This document shows positions 8,851 to 17,740 of a DNA stretch of 64,000 nt, one piece after another. A program made the position numbers and the translations under genes. The stretch's first letter is position 1. Each line of letters opens with the position of its first letter. This stretch comes from Bradyrhizobium sp. ARR65 (GTDB taxonomy: Bacteria; Pseudomonadota; Alphaproteobacteria; Rhizobiales; Xanthobacteraceae). Under the pieces are notes generated by a model. That model ran no database searches, was not told where the DNA came from, and saw only the letters and a list, made by a program, of their open reading frames with translations. The DNA lies in assembly GCF_000472385.1 (NCBI RefSeq), contig NZ_AWZU01000013.1:62001-126000 (forward strand). The letters are read 5' to 3'.

Positions 8851-9822
8851 CTATCGCGATTTGGCGCGCCGCGTCGCTCGGCACCTTGCAGCGTCTCCGG
8901 AGACCGGCTGCACATAGTTGCTTGCCGAAGTCGCTGCCTCGACGAGGTCATGGCGAATGATATCCAGCACGGCTCGCGCGGCGGCCGATACCGTCCGGCG
9001 CGGGTGGTGCACCCAGGCGATCGATCGAGCGATCCGCGGTTCGGCAAAACGATGCGCTTTCACCCTGCCGTCCGCCAGCGATTGCTGAAGCGCAATCGTC
9101 GGCAGCACCGTCACCAGGTTTGTGGTCGCAATCACATCGCAAACCGCGGGCAGGGTATCGAGCTCCAGCCTGGGCTTCAATTCGATGCCGGCTGCGGCGG
9201 CGTGCTCTTCGAGGATCATGCGCAAGCCGTGCCGCTTCGAGGGCATGACCAGCTCGAACCCCGCAAGATGCCCGAACCGCAGATTGGCCGGTGGCTTAAT
9301 CGGCGCATCCTTCCGACAGGCGAACACCATTTCCTCGTCCATCACATGGTGCGCCGCGAGCGAGACCCGCCGGCGCGGCACATTGATCAGCGCAAAGTCG
9401 AGCTGTCCGGAGTTCACCCAGTCGGTCAGGGTTTCCGTGTATCCCTCGCAGGCCGAGAGCGTGATCTCCGGATAGAGATGGGCAACCGTTGCGGACGAGC
9501 TCGCCATCGTGCTCTGCGCCACCGACGTGATCAGTCCGACCGACACCCGGCCGGAAATGCGGCCGTTGAGCCGCGCCATTTCCTGCTTGGCATACTCGAC
9601 ATCGCGCACGATCGGAGACACGAGCCGGGAGAATGCCTCGCCGGCGACTGTTAGCGTCATTCCATGGATGCTGCGCTCGAACAGCTTTTGGCCAAGCTCG
9701 GCCTCCAGCTTGGCGATCTGCATGCTGAGCGCCGGCTGCACGATATTGAGCTGGCGGGCGGCGCGGGTGACGTTCTTCTCTTCCGCCAGGCAAAGGAAGT
9801 ATTGCATCTGCCTGAATTCCAT
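8851..9822 (-). CDS. LysR-type transcriptional regulator
   Basis: A 323-aa LysR regulator: winged HTH in residues 1-60 (MEFRQMQYFL start, RAARQLNIVQPALSMQIAKL recognition region), then a periplasmic-binding-like effector domain. The start is the ATG at 9822 with an AGGAAGGAAA ribosome site; an upstream in-frame start is less likely. It is divergent from the UbiX-like gene across a 249-base gap that contains a strong dyad with LysR-box geometry. It could therefore control hmfG-hmfF, the downstream hydroxyacid dehydrogenase, or both. The inducer is probably an aromatic or furan acid (inference). Confidence 0.9.
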   Translation of the reverse strand: MEFRQMQYFLCLAEEKNVTRAARQLNIVQPALSMQIAKLEAELGQKLFERSIHGMTLTVAGEAFSRLVSPIVRDVEYAKQEMARLNGRISGRVSVGLITSVAQSTMASSSATVAHLYPEITLSACEGYTETLTDWVNSGQLDFALINVPRRRVSLAAHHVMDEEMVFACRKDAPIKPPANLRFGHLAGFELVMPSKRHGLRMILEEHAAAAGIELKPRLELDTLPAVCDVIATTNLVTVLPTIALQQSLADGRVKAHRFAEPRIARSIAWVHHPRRTVSAAARAVLDIIRHDLVEAATSASNYVQPVSGDAARCRATRRAKSR

Positions 9823-9876
9823 CGGTGTTTCCTTCCTGTCCTGAACCACACGCCGCTGCCTGCGGGTCGCGCCAGG

Positions 9877-9897
9877 TCAATCATTTAAGATGATTGA
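9877..9897. promoter_or_regulatory. LysR-type operator dyad
   Basis: A perfect 8-base inverted repeat, TCAATCAT and ATGATTGA, is separated by TTAAG. It lies 54 bases upstream of the lysR start and about 175 bases before the UbiX-like start. A further ATCATCAATCAT half-site follows at about 9904-9915. The AT-rich dyad in a GC-rich, divergent intergenic region fits an autoregulatory LysR site (inference). Confidence 0.6.
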
Positions 9898-10071
9898 GTT
9901 TATCATCAATCATTATTTGTTCTGATCTTAGCTTGCCTCTACTGTCCCTTTCAAACGCTTAGGGCGCGGCGCACGCAGCCCAAGCAAGCAACATTCTTGA
10001 ATCGCCGGGATAGCCTTGCTGACGCTCGGCGTCATTTGCGTCGCGGCATAAGGGAGCTGAAGCGAAACGTC

Positions 10072-10686
10072 ATGCAGGATCGGACGCCCACGCGGCTGAT
10101 TATCGGTATTTCCGGGGCGTCGGGTGTTACCTATGGCGTGCGCCTGCTTCAATTGCTGCGCAATGCCGGCATCGAGACACACCTCGTGATGTCGAAGACG
10201 GCCGAGCAGACCTTCGCCTATGAAACCGACCTGAAGATCGCCGAGGTGAGGGCGTTGGCCGATTTCAGCCATGCCATCGACGACATGGCGGCCTCGATCT
10301 CCAGCGGCTCGTTCCGCACGGCAGGGATGATCGTCGCGCCTTGTTCGATGCGGTCGATGTCGGAGATCGCGTCCGGTGTCACCACGACGCTCCTGACACG
10401 GGCCGCGGACGTCGTGCTCAAGGAGCGTCGCCGGCTGGTCCTGATGGTGCGCGAGACGCCCCTGCACACAGGCCACTTGCGTACCATGACCGCGCTTTCA
10501 GAAATGGGAGCGATCATCGCGCCGCCGGTGCCGGCGTTCTATGCCAAGCCCGACAGCCTGGACGACATGGTCGAACATACGGTCGGGCGCGTGCTTGACC
10601 TGTTCGACATCGACATCGGCGTGGTGCGCCGCTGGGGGGAGGACGAGGCGTTGAAGCGTCGTTCGCTGCGAAAAATTGCTCCCTGA
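10072..10686 (+). CDS. hmfG: UbiX-family flavin prenyltransferase, HmfG-like
   Basis: A 204-aa UbiX-family protein that makes prenylated FMN, the cofactor of UbiD decarboxylases. Visible motifs are GISGASG (12-18) for flavin binding, APCSM (89-93) and RETPLH (127-132) near the prenyl/phosphate site. The ATG at 10072 is preferred over an upstream in-frame start because it places GISGASG at the usual distance. The stop overlaps the upstream reading of the adjacent UbiD gene, so the pair is co-transcribed. In known furan catabolic clusters HmfG is the UbiX-like partner of HmfF. It could instead serve another UbiD enzyme. Confidence 0.85.
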   Translation: MQDRTPTRLIIGISGASGVTYGVRLLQLLRNAGIETHLVMSKTAEQTFAYETDLKIAEVRALADFSHAIDDMAASISSGSFRTAGMIVAPCSMRSMSEIASGVTTTLLTRAADVVLKERRRLVLMVRETPLHTGHLRTMTALSEMGAIIAPPVPAFYAKPDSLDDMVEHTVGRVLDLFDIDIGVVRRWGEDEALKRRSLRKIAP

Positions 10687-10718
10687 TGCCTGAAGAAGAC
10701 CACCGAAAGGATCGCAAC

Positions 10719-12140
10719 ATGCGGACCGAGAACCTGGCCAGAGCCGCTGCGGCGGAGGCGCCAAAAGATTTGCGCGCGTGGCTCGCCCACCTCGCCGAGC
10801 GCGGCAAGCTCGCCGTCGCTCGCGAGGGAGTGGGGCTCACCGATGAGCTCGCTGCCGTTTCAAAACGACTGGAGCGCGAGCGCGCGGTGTTGTTTCCAAA
10901 ACCCGGCGGACACGACATCCCGGTGGTCGCCAATCTGTTCGCTGCCCGTGACTGGGTCGCCGACTCTATCGGCGTCGCCGAGGAGCAGTTGCTGACGCGC
11001 TTTCTCGCGGCGGCGCGTGAACCGCTGGCGAGCCGTGAGGTGGCAAGCGGACCAGTGCAGGAAATCGTTCACAACGAGGTCGATCTCCTGAGGCAGTTGC
11101 CAATTCCGAAACATAATGAGCGCGACAGCGGGCCCTACATCACGGCTGGCTTGTTGATAGCGCGCAATCCGCGGAACGGCATTCAGAACGTGTCGATCCA
11201 TCGCTGCCAGATCAGTGGTCCGAACCGGATTGGCATTTTGCTGCTGCCTCGGCATACGCTCTCTTATTTCCGCATGGCCGAAGAAGCAGGCGAGGCGCTC
11301 GAAATCGCCATCGTCATTGGAGTTCATCCGGCCCTGCTTCTGGCGTCGCAGGCGATTGCCGCGCTGGACGAGGACGAGATGGGAATTGCCGGCGCGCTGC
11401 TCGGCCATCCCGTCGACGTCGTGAAATGCAAGACCAACTCCGTCCGCGTGCCGGCCCATGCGGAGATCGTGATCGAGGGACGGATTCTGCCACGCGTGAG
11501 GGAGCCGGAGGGTCCGTTCGGCGAATTTCCCCAGTACTACGGACCGCGTGCGGATCGTGAGGTGATCGAGGTCGACATGATCACCCATCGCGCCCAGCCG
11601 ATCTATCACACCATCGTCGGTGGTGGCTACGAGCATCTCGTCCTCGGTGGCGTACCGCGTGAGGCGACGCTGCTGCAACATCTGCGGCGCAGCTTTCCGA
11701 ACGTGCTCGATGTCCGCCTCACGCGGGGCGGCACCTGCCGCTATCACCTTGCCGTCAAGATCGACAAGATTACCGACGGCGAACCGAAGAACATCATCAT
11801 GGCTGCCTTCGGCGCCCACTATGACATCAAGCAGGTCGTCGTCGTCGACAAGGACGTCAACATCGGTGACTCCGAGGAGATCGAATGGGCGGTCGCCACC
11901 CGCTTCCAGGCGGATCGCGATCTTCTGGTCGTGTCCGGGGCGCTCGGCTCCAAGCTGGATCCGACCACCAGTAGCGGGATCAGCGCCAAGATGGGGATCG
12001 ATGCGACCGTGCCAGTCGGTGCGCCAGAGCTCGATTTCAAGCGCATCCATGTCAAGGGCGAGGAAGAAGTCGATCTCGGCACGGTTTTGCAGAAGGATCC
12101 CAATGCCGCCTTCTCCCGCGTTCTTGCAAGAGCGCGATAG
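10719..12140 (+). CDS. hmfF: UbiD-family decarboxylase, likely 2,5-furandicarboxylate decarboxylase
   Basis: A 473-aa UbiD-family enzyme that uses prenyl-FMN to decarboxylate an aromatic or heteroaromatic acid. The catalytic E264-GPFG-E269-FPQYYG segment is intact, as is the NVSIHRCQ cofactor region. The ATG at 10719 has an AAAGGA site 7 bases upstream; an ATG at 10686 overlapping the UbiX stop is an alternative. Because the hmfABCDE-like genes follow on the same strand, the best assignment is HmfF, converting 2,5-furandicarboxylate to 2-furoate. Phthalate-, vanillate- or gallate-type UbiDs share the same motifs, so the substrate is inferred from context. Confidence 0.8.
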   Translation: MRTENLARAAAAEAPKDLRAWLAHLAERGKLAVAREGVGLTDELAAVSKRLERERAVLFPKPGGHDIPVVANLFAARDWVADSIGVAEEQLLTRFLAAAREPLASREVASGPVQEIVHNEVDLLRQLPIPKHNERDSGPYITAGLLIARNPRNGIQNVSIHRCQISGPNRIGILLLPRHTLSYFRMAEEAGEALEIAIVIGVHPALLLASQAIAALDEDEMGIAGALLGHPVDVVKCKTNSVRVPAHAEIVIEGRILPRVREPEGPFGEFPQYYGPRADREVIEVDMITHRAQPIYHTIVGGGYEHLVLGGVPREATLLQHLRRSFPNVLDVRLTRGGTCRYHLAVKIDKITDGEPKNIIMAAFGAHYDIKQVVVVDKDVNIGDSEEIEWAVATRFQADRDLLVVSGALGSKLDPTTSSGISAKMGIDATVPVGAPELDFKRIHVKGEEEVDLGTVLQKDPNAAFSRVLARAR

Positions 12141-12222
12141 GTAAGGGGCCGATCCAACACGTTAACAACGAAGCGCGTCCGCAAAACAAGTGGAACGCAG
12201 ATAAACATTTGGGAGGTGGTTG

Positions 12223-13266
12223 ATGTTTCTTGGGAAGATGATCGGCGCGAGCCTGGTTCTCGGCATCTTGGCAGCATCGAGCGTGGTGCCGGCGCTGGCG
12301 GAAGAGGCCGACGAGGTTAAGGTCGCCATCAATAACGTGGTCAGCGACGTCGTCTTTCACCTTGCGGCCGAGCGCGGGTTCTTTGCCGAACAGAATCTCA
12401 ATGTCACCCTGATCAGCTTCGATTCCGGACCAAAAATGATCGCGCCGCTGGGCGCGGGGCAGATTGACGTTGGCGCCGGCGCATCTTCCGCAGGGCTCTA
12501 CAATGCGGTGGCACGCGGCATCAATGTGAAGGTCGTTGCCGATAAGGGCTCCACGCCGCGCTCTTACGACTACATGCCGCTGCTCGTCCGCAAGGCGCTG
12601 GTCGATAACGGCACTGTTAAAACTGTCGCCGACCTCAAAGGAATGAAATTCGGCGAGGTCGGTCCGGGAGCAGCGACCAATGCAAAGCTCAGCCACATCC
12701 TCGGCGGTGCAGGGCTGACCTACAAGGACGTCACCCATAACTATATCAACTATCCCCAGCAGATCGCAGCCTTCACCACGGGCGCGATTGATGCGGCGAT
12801 CACGACGGAGCCTTCGGTAACCCAGGCGATCAACACCGGCGTGGCCGTGAAGTTCATGGCCGATGGCTATCAGGATCAGCAGGTCGCCGTGCTGCTTTAT
12901 GGCGGCGACTTCATCGCCAAGCGTCCCGCAGTCGCCGAGCGCTTCATGATCGCTTACCTGAAAGCGGCGCGGGTCTACAACGATGCCACGGCCGGCGGAA
13001 AGTTCGCGGGCAAGGGTGTCGACCAGGTGATTCAAACCATCATGAAGAGCACCGGCCTGAAGGATCCGGAGCTGTTTCAGAAGATGGTGCCGAACGGGAT
13101 CGATCCCGACGGCAGAGTTAACGTGAAGAGCATGGCCGATGATCTGAAGTTCTTTGCCGACAATGGCTATCTGGAGCGACCGGCGAAGGTCGCGGACGTC
13201 GTCGATGCCTCATTTGCCGAGAAGGCAGTGCAGAAGCTCGGGCCCTACAAGCCCGCCGAGAACTGA
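12223..13266 (+). CDS. ABC transporter substrate-binding protein (NMT1/SsuA-like)
   Basis: A 347-aa exported binding protein of the nitrate/sulfonate/taurine family. It has an N-terminal signal (hydrophobic run ending ALA-EEAD) and the family's early NVVSDVVFHLAAERGFF segment, where the ligand is an organic acid, sulfonate or amine. A GGGAGG site lies just before the ATG at 12223; a TTG three bases earlier is in frame. It is followed at once by an ATPase and a permease. Lying between hmfF and hmfA, it probably imports the acid degraded here, such as a furoate (inference). Confidence 0.8.
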   Translation: MFLGKMIGASLVLGILAASSVVPALAEEADEVKVAINNVVSDVVFHLAAERGFFAEQNLNVTLISFDSGPKMIAPLGAGQIDVGAGASSAGLYNAVARGINVKVVADKGSTPRSYDYMPLLVRKALVDNGTVKTVADLKGMKFGEVGPGAATNAKLSHILGGAGLTYKDVTHNYINYPQQIAAFTTGAIDAAITTEPSVTQAINTGVAVKFMADGYQDQQVAVLLYGGDFIAKRPAVAERFMIAYLKAARVYNDATAGGKFAGKGVDQVIQTIMKSTGLKDPELFQKMVPNGIDPDGRVNVKSMADDLKFFADNGYLERPAKVADVVDASFAEKAVQKLGPYKPAEN

Positions 13267-13289
13267 CGGCAAACGCGCGAGGATACGTC

Positions 13290-14129
13290 ATGGCTATTGC
13301 GAGCGTGTTGAACAAGCAGGGACGGCCGGAGCTGGTGCCGTCGAGACCGCAGCTTTCGCTCTCTGGTGTCAGCAAGTATTTCGGAACCTCAGGCTTCGTT
13401 GCCCTCGACGGCATTACCATCGACATTCCGCAGGGGCAGTTTTTCGTGATCGTCGGCCCGAGCGGTTGTGGCAAAACCACACTGCTGCGCATCCTGGCCG
13501 GACTGGACACGCAGAGCGCAGGCACGGTCGCCGTCAACAGGACCGATGAGAAGCGGCCGGTCAACTCGATGATCTTCCAGGGCGACTCGCTCTTCCCCTG
13601 GATGACGGTATTCGACAACGCCGCCTACGGCTTGCGCATGCGGCGCGTTCCCGAGGCGCAGGTCTCCGACGCCGTTCGCTCGTGGCTCGAGCGGATCGGC
13701 TTGTGGCGGTTCCGCGACCGCTATCCCAACCAGCTATCGGGCGGCATGCGGCAGCGCGTCTCGATCGTGCGGGCCTTTGCCAACGATCCGGAGATCCTGT
13801 TCATGGACGAGCCGTTCTCGGCGCTGGATGAACAGAACAAGCTGCTGCTCCACGAAGAACTGCTGCGGATCTGGGAGGCGACCAAGAAGACGGTCGTGTT
13901 CATCACCCACAGTGTGGACGAAGCAGTGACGCTCGGCGATCGGATCATGATCATGACGGCCAATCCCGGGCGCGCCAAGGCGGTGCTCGATGTGCCGTTT
14001 CCGCGTCCGCGCAACGTGCTGGAGCTCCGGCAAAAGCCGGCCTATGGCGATCTCGTGTTCCACATCTGGGAGCAATTGCGCGAGGAGGTGCAGCGCGCGC
14101 GGCAGAATGCGGAAGGAGAGAAGGCATGA
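13290..14129 (+). CDS. ABC transporter ATP-binding protein (SsuB/TauB-like)
   Basis: A 279-aa cytoplasmic ATPase with an intact cassette: Walker A GPSGCGKTT (56-64), Q-loop near FQGDSLFPW (about 96-105), signature LSGGMRQR (149-156) and Walker B ILFMDEP (169-175), followed by the H-loop FITHSVDEA. The FPW after the Q-loop and the missing C-terminal regulatory domain match the nitrate/taurine subfamily. The stop overlaps the permease start by four bases (ATGA). It energises the importer with the neighbouring binding protein and permease. Confidence 0.9.
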   Translation: MAIASVLNKQGRPELVPSRPQLSLSGVSKYFGTSGFVALDGITIDIPQGQFFVIVGPSGCGKTTLLRILAGLDTQSAGTVAVNRTDEKRPVNSMIFQGDSLFPWMTVFDNAAYGLRMRRVPEAQVSDAVRSWLERIGLWRFRDRYPNQLSGGMRQRVSIVRAFANDPEILFMDEPFSALDEQNKLLLHEELLRIWEATKKTVVFITHSVDEAVTLGDRIMIMTANPGRAKAVLDVPFPRPRNVLELRQKPAYGDLVFHIWEQLREEVQRARQNAEGEKA

Positions 14130-14893
14130 GCGCTGAGGTCAAGGGCCGCGACCGGCTGGTCGGAATCGCCACTCCCGTCGTGTTGCTGGGGCTCTGGGAG
14201 CTCGCCGCACATTTCAGACTTCTCGACGCCCGCTTCTTTCCGCCGCCGTCGGCTATCGTTCACCAGTTTGCTGCGTTGATCGCCTCCGGCGAGCTTGGCA
14301 CCAATATCCTGGCAAGTCTTAAGCGCCTTGGGCTCGGCATGCTGCTCGGCGGTCTGCCCGCGCTGTTCCTTGGCCTTGCCATGGGCGTATCGCGACCGCT
14401 GCGGGCAGCGATCGATCCGTTGATCTCCGCCACCTATCCGATACCGAAGAGCGCCATTCTCCCGCTCGTCCTGCTGATCTTCGGCCTCGGCGAAATGTCG
14501 AAGGTGGTCATGGTCGCATTGGGCGCGTTCTATCCGATCATCATCAATACGGTTGTCGGTGTCGCCAATATCGACAAGATCTATCTCGACGTCGGCCATA
14601 ACTACCGGGCCAGTCGGTGGCAGGTGTTTCGAACCATCGCCTTGCCTGGAGCGCTGCCCTCGATCATGGCCGGCGTCAAATTGGCGGTCGGCATGGGGCT
14701 GATCCTGATCGCGATCTCGGAGATGGTCGCCGCAAATGACGGCATCGGCTACATGATCTGGAATGCCTGGCAGGTGCTTACCGTCGACACGATGTATGTC
14801 GGTCTTTTAGTGATCGCAGTGCTTGGCTTCCTGTTCTCCGTCGTGCTTGACGAGATCGAACATCGCCTCATTCCCTGGAAGGGCAGGGCATGA
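14126..14893 (+). CDS. ABC transporter permease (SsuC/TauC-like)
   Basis: A 255-aa inner-membrane permease with about six transmembrane segments. The cytoplasmic coupling loop reads NIDKIYLDVGHNYRASRWQ, matching the family pattern (V-x-x-x-Y-x-x-A/V-A-x-x-x-G-A/R-S). It overlaps the ATPase gene upstream and the ThDP-enzyme gene downstream by four bases each, so all four genes are translationally coupled. It forms the membrane part of the importer. Confidence 0.9.
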   Translation: MSAEVKGRDRLVGIATPVVLLGLWELAAHFRLLDARFFPPPSAIVHQFAALIASGELGTNILASLKRLGLGMLLGGLPALFLGLAMGVSRPLRAAIDPLISATYPIPKSAILPLVLLIFGLGEMSKVVMVALGAFYPIIINTVVGVANIDKIYLDVGHNYRASRWQVFRTIALPGALPSIMAGVKLAVGMGLILIAISEMVAANDGIGYMIWNAWQVLTVDTMYVGLLVIAVLGFLFSVVLDEIEHRLIPWKGRA

Positions 14894-16674
14894 CCGCTGG
14901 CCGGCTCTTTTCGCTCAAGCCATCGTCAGATGAACGAGAAACGACGTTGACGACCTCAGGCCCGCGCAGCGGCGGCGAAATCCTTATCGATACGCTGAAG
15001 ATTCATGGCGTGGACACGGTGTTCTGTCTGCCGGGGGAAAGCTTTTTGGCCGCAATCGATGCGCTGGCGGGAGCCGCCAATGCGATCCGGACCATTGTCG
15101 CGCGTCATGAGGCTGGCGTGGCGCACATGGCCGAGGCCTATGGAAAGCTGACCGGCCTGCCGGGCATTTGCTTCGTGACGAGAGGGCCGGGCGCGAGCCA
15201 CGCGGCGATCGGCGTTCATACGGCCTCGCAGGATTCGACGCCGATGATCCTGTTCATCGGACAAGTTGCCCGTGGCATGCTGGGGCGCGAAGCGTGGCAG
15301 GAAGTCGATTTCCGCCAGATGTTCGGTGGGCTGGCCAAGTGGGTCGTCGAGATCGACCGCGCCGAGCGCATCCCGGAATTGGTCAGCCGTGCCTTTCATG
15401 TCGCGGTCTCGGGACGGCCGGGTCCCGTCGTGGTTTCGCTGCCGGAGGACATGCTGGCTCAAGAGGTCGTGGTCGCGGATGCCGGCCCCTATCAGCGCTC
15501 CGCGGCACATCCGAGCGCTGATCAGCTCTCGCGCCTTGTTGAGATGATAGAGCGTGCCGAGCGGCCGCTTGTCATTGTCGGCGGCGGGGGATGGAATGCG
15601 CGTGCCTGCGCGGATCTCAAGGCGTTCGTCGAGACGTTCGATCTGCCCGTTGTTGCGGGCTTCCGACGGCAGGATATCTTCGATAATCGCCACCCAAACT
15701 ACATCGGCCACGCCGGGCTCGGTCCGAGCGCGACGCTGGTTCGGCGTATTCGCAGCGCAGATCTCATCCTCGCGATCGGCGGTCGCCTCGGCGAGACGAC
15801 GACATCAGGATATGACTTGTTCGAGGTGCCGCGGCCGGCCCAGCCGTTCGTTCATGTGCACGCCGATCCGAACGAGCTCGGCCGTGTCTATCAAGCCGAT
15901 CTCCCGATCAACGCCGGCATGCCGGAATTCGCCGCAGCTCTCGCGCAACTACGGCCGGACGCAGGATCGGAGTCAAACTGGAAAGCGCGACGGCAGGCCT
16001 GGGTCGCGGCAGGGCGCGCCGAGTTCGTTGCCGACCAAACACCCGGATCGATGCCCGGTCCGGTCGATCTTGGCCGGGTGATGGTCCGTCTGCGCGAGGT
16101 GCTGCCTGCGAACACCATCATTTCGAATGGTGCCGGCAACTACGCCATCTGGGTACACAAATTTCACCGCTATGGCGGCTTCAGGACTCAACTCGCGCCG
16201 ACCTCGGGGGCAATGGGCTATGGCCTGCCGGCGGCGATCGCCGCGAAGCTGGTTCATCCCGAGCGCATCGCTGTCTGTTTTGCCGGTGACGGCTGCTTCT
16301 TGATGAGCGCCAACGAACTTGCCACCGCGGTCCGGCATGGCCTTGGCGTCATCGTCATTGTCGTCAACAACGGCATGTACGGCTCGATCCGCATGCATCA
16401 GGAGAAGGAATATCCCGGACGGGTGCATGTGACGGCGCTAGACAATCCGGACTTTGTGGCGCTCGCGCGCGCCTTTGGCGGCTATGGCGAGTTGGTCCTT
16501 AAGACCGATGACTTTGCCACGGCGTTTGAGCGGGCCATGGCCTTCGCCGACAAAGAGCGTAAGCCCGCCGTGCTGGAGCTCAGGATCGATCCGGAAGCGA
16601 TCACGCCCACCGCAACGCTCACGCAATTGCGCGAACGTGGGCTGGCCGCGCGCGATGTTGCTCCACAACCATAA
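14890..16674 (+). CDS. Thiamine-diphosphate enzyme, acetolactate-synthase-like
   Basis: A 594-aa ThDP-dependent enzyme of the acetolactate synthase / oxalyl-CoA decarboxylase / benzoylformate decarboxylase family. The catalytic glutamate E74 lies in ARHEAGVAHMAEAYG, and the ThDP-Mg motif runs from GDG at 466 to NN about residue 494. It is coupled to the ABC permease by a four-base overlap. The first 25 residues are an extension, so an internal start is possible. It is not a member of the known furoate pathway; it may act on a 2-oxo acid formed from the imported substrate. It resembles the ThDP enzyme at 28620. Confidence 0.8.
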   Translation: MTAGRLFSLKPSSDERETTLTTSGPRSGGEILIDTLKIHGVDTVFCLPGESFLAAIDALAGAANAIRTIVARHEAGVAHMAEAYGKLTGLPGICFVTRGPGASHAAIGVHTASQDSTPMILFIGQVARGMLGREAWQEVDFRQMFGGLAKWVVEIDRAERIPELVSRAFHVAVSGRPGPVVVSLPEDMLAQEVVVADAGPYQRSAAHPSADQLSRLVEMIERAERPLVIVGGGGWNARACADLKAFVETFDLPVVAGFRRQDIFDNRHPNYIGHAGLGPSATLVRRIRSADLILAIGGRLGETTTSGYDLFEVPRPAQPFVHVHADPNELGRVYQADLPINAGMPEFAAALAQLRPDAGSESNWKARRQAWVAAGRAEFVADQTPGSMPGPVDLGRVMVRLREVLPANTIISNGAGNYAIWVHKFHRYGGFRTQLAPTSGAMGYGLPAAIAAKLVHPERIAVCFAGDGCFLMSANELATAVRHGLGVIVIVVNNGMYGSIRMHQEKEYPGRVHVTALDNPDFVALARAFGGYGELVLKTDDFATAFERAMAFADKERKPAVLELRIDPEAITPTATLTQLRERGLAARDVAPQP

Positions 16675-16768
16675 TGGCTTACCGCCGACGCCTCTCGCAT
16701 TGACAGATCATCCGACCTATGCTGACCGGAAAGGAAGCAACAACAACGACGTCTGAAGGGAGGCCTGG

Positions 16769-17611
16769 ATGTCGACAGCTCTGCGCATCGCTCATGGCGC
16801 CTTCGGCCGGGTCGCGCTGCTGGACATGGATCGTTCGTTGGTGCGCCACGCGCATCCGCATTGCCATGTCCTGCTGAAGGTCGAAGGTGCCGATACTCAG
16901 TTCCTGGTGGGAGATCGCGTCTATCCGCTGACGGATACCAGCGCTGTCCTCGTCGACGGCTGGAAGCCGCACGCCTACGTTCACGATCCCGCGCGGCCGC
17001 GAACCCTCATTCTCGCGCTTTATATCGAACCGCAATGGTTGAAGGAGTTTCGGCCCGGTTGGGCCGCGAGCGGCGCGCCGGGCTTCTTCGATCAGCCTTC
17101 CGGTGAGGTCTCGCCGCGGATCCGCCAGCTTACGATGCGGCTTGCCACCGAGATGATGGCGCATCCGGGCTGTGTGCGCGCCCATGAGCAAACCCTCTCG
17201 GACCTGATGATCGCGGTGATCGAGCGCTTTACGCCCTGGCGCAGCTTTCCCAATTCGATCCGCGGCATGAATGCGATGACCTGCGACTGGCGCATCCGGC
17301 GCGCAACGGACGCGATGCGCGCACAGGAGGACGTCGGCGCCAATGTCGATCAGTACGCGAAGAGAGCAGGGGTGTCGCGCGCGCAATTCTTCCGCCTGTT
17401 TGAATCCTCGCTCGGGGTTTCGCCGAAGATCTATCTGAACGTGGTGCGCATGGAGCGGGCGCTCGATGCCGTGATCCACCAGGACACGTCGGTCGCGGAT
17501 CTCAGTGAGCGCTTCGGCTTTCCCGAGCCCGCACATTTTACCCGCTTCTTTCGTGATCATGCCGGAGTCAGCCCGCGCGAATTTCGCAACGTCTCGCGCC
17601 TTGCCAGTTGA
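16769..17611 (+). CDS. AraC-family transcriptional regulator
   Basis: A 280-aa regulator with an N-terminal cupin-like sensing domain (HAHPHCHVLLKVEG near residues 29-42, then DGWKPHAY) and a C-terminal double HTH (AKRAGVSRAQFFRLFESSLGV and LSERFGFPEPAHFTRFFRDH). A GGGAGG site precedes the ATG. It lies between the ThDP gene and the molybdenum hydroxylase operon on the same strand, 129 bases before the latter, so it is the best candidate activator of hmfABCDE. The ligand is unknown. Confidence 0.9.
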   Translation: MSTALRIAHGAFGRVALLDMDRSLVRHAHPHCHVLLKVEGADTQFLVGDRVYPLTDTSAVLVDGWKPHAYVHDPARPRTLILALYIEPQWLKEFRPGWAASGAPGFFDQPSGEVSPRIRQLTMRLATEMMAHPGCVRAHEQTLSDLMIAVIERFTPWRSFPNSIRGMNAMTCDWRIRRATDAMRAQEDVGANVDQYAKRAGVSRAQFFRLFESSLGVSPKIYLNVVRMERALDAVIHQDTSVADLSERFGFPEPAHFTRFFRDHAGVSPREFRNVSRLAS

Positions 17612-17740
17612 TATTGCGGTGCACACTGCCGAATGAGACGATTTGGTAGGTCGTGAGATCGGGCGGCATGGTCCGTGTGGCCGACATTCTGACAACTGCT
17701 CCATGTCGCGTCGGAGAGCGCGACGGGGAGAAGTGTCGGA

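Noticed and set aside
16700..16740. TTGACA before the AraC gene at 16769
   Set aside because: No acceptable -10 lies at 16-18 bases, so a promoter cannot be supported.
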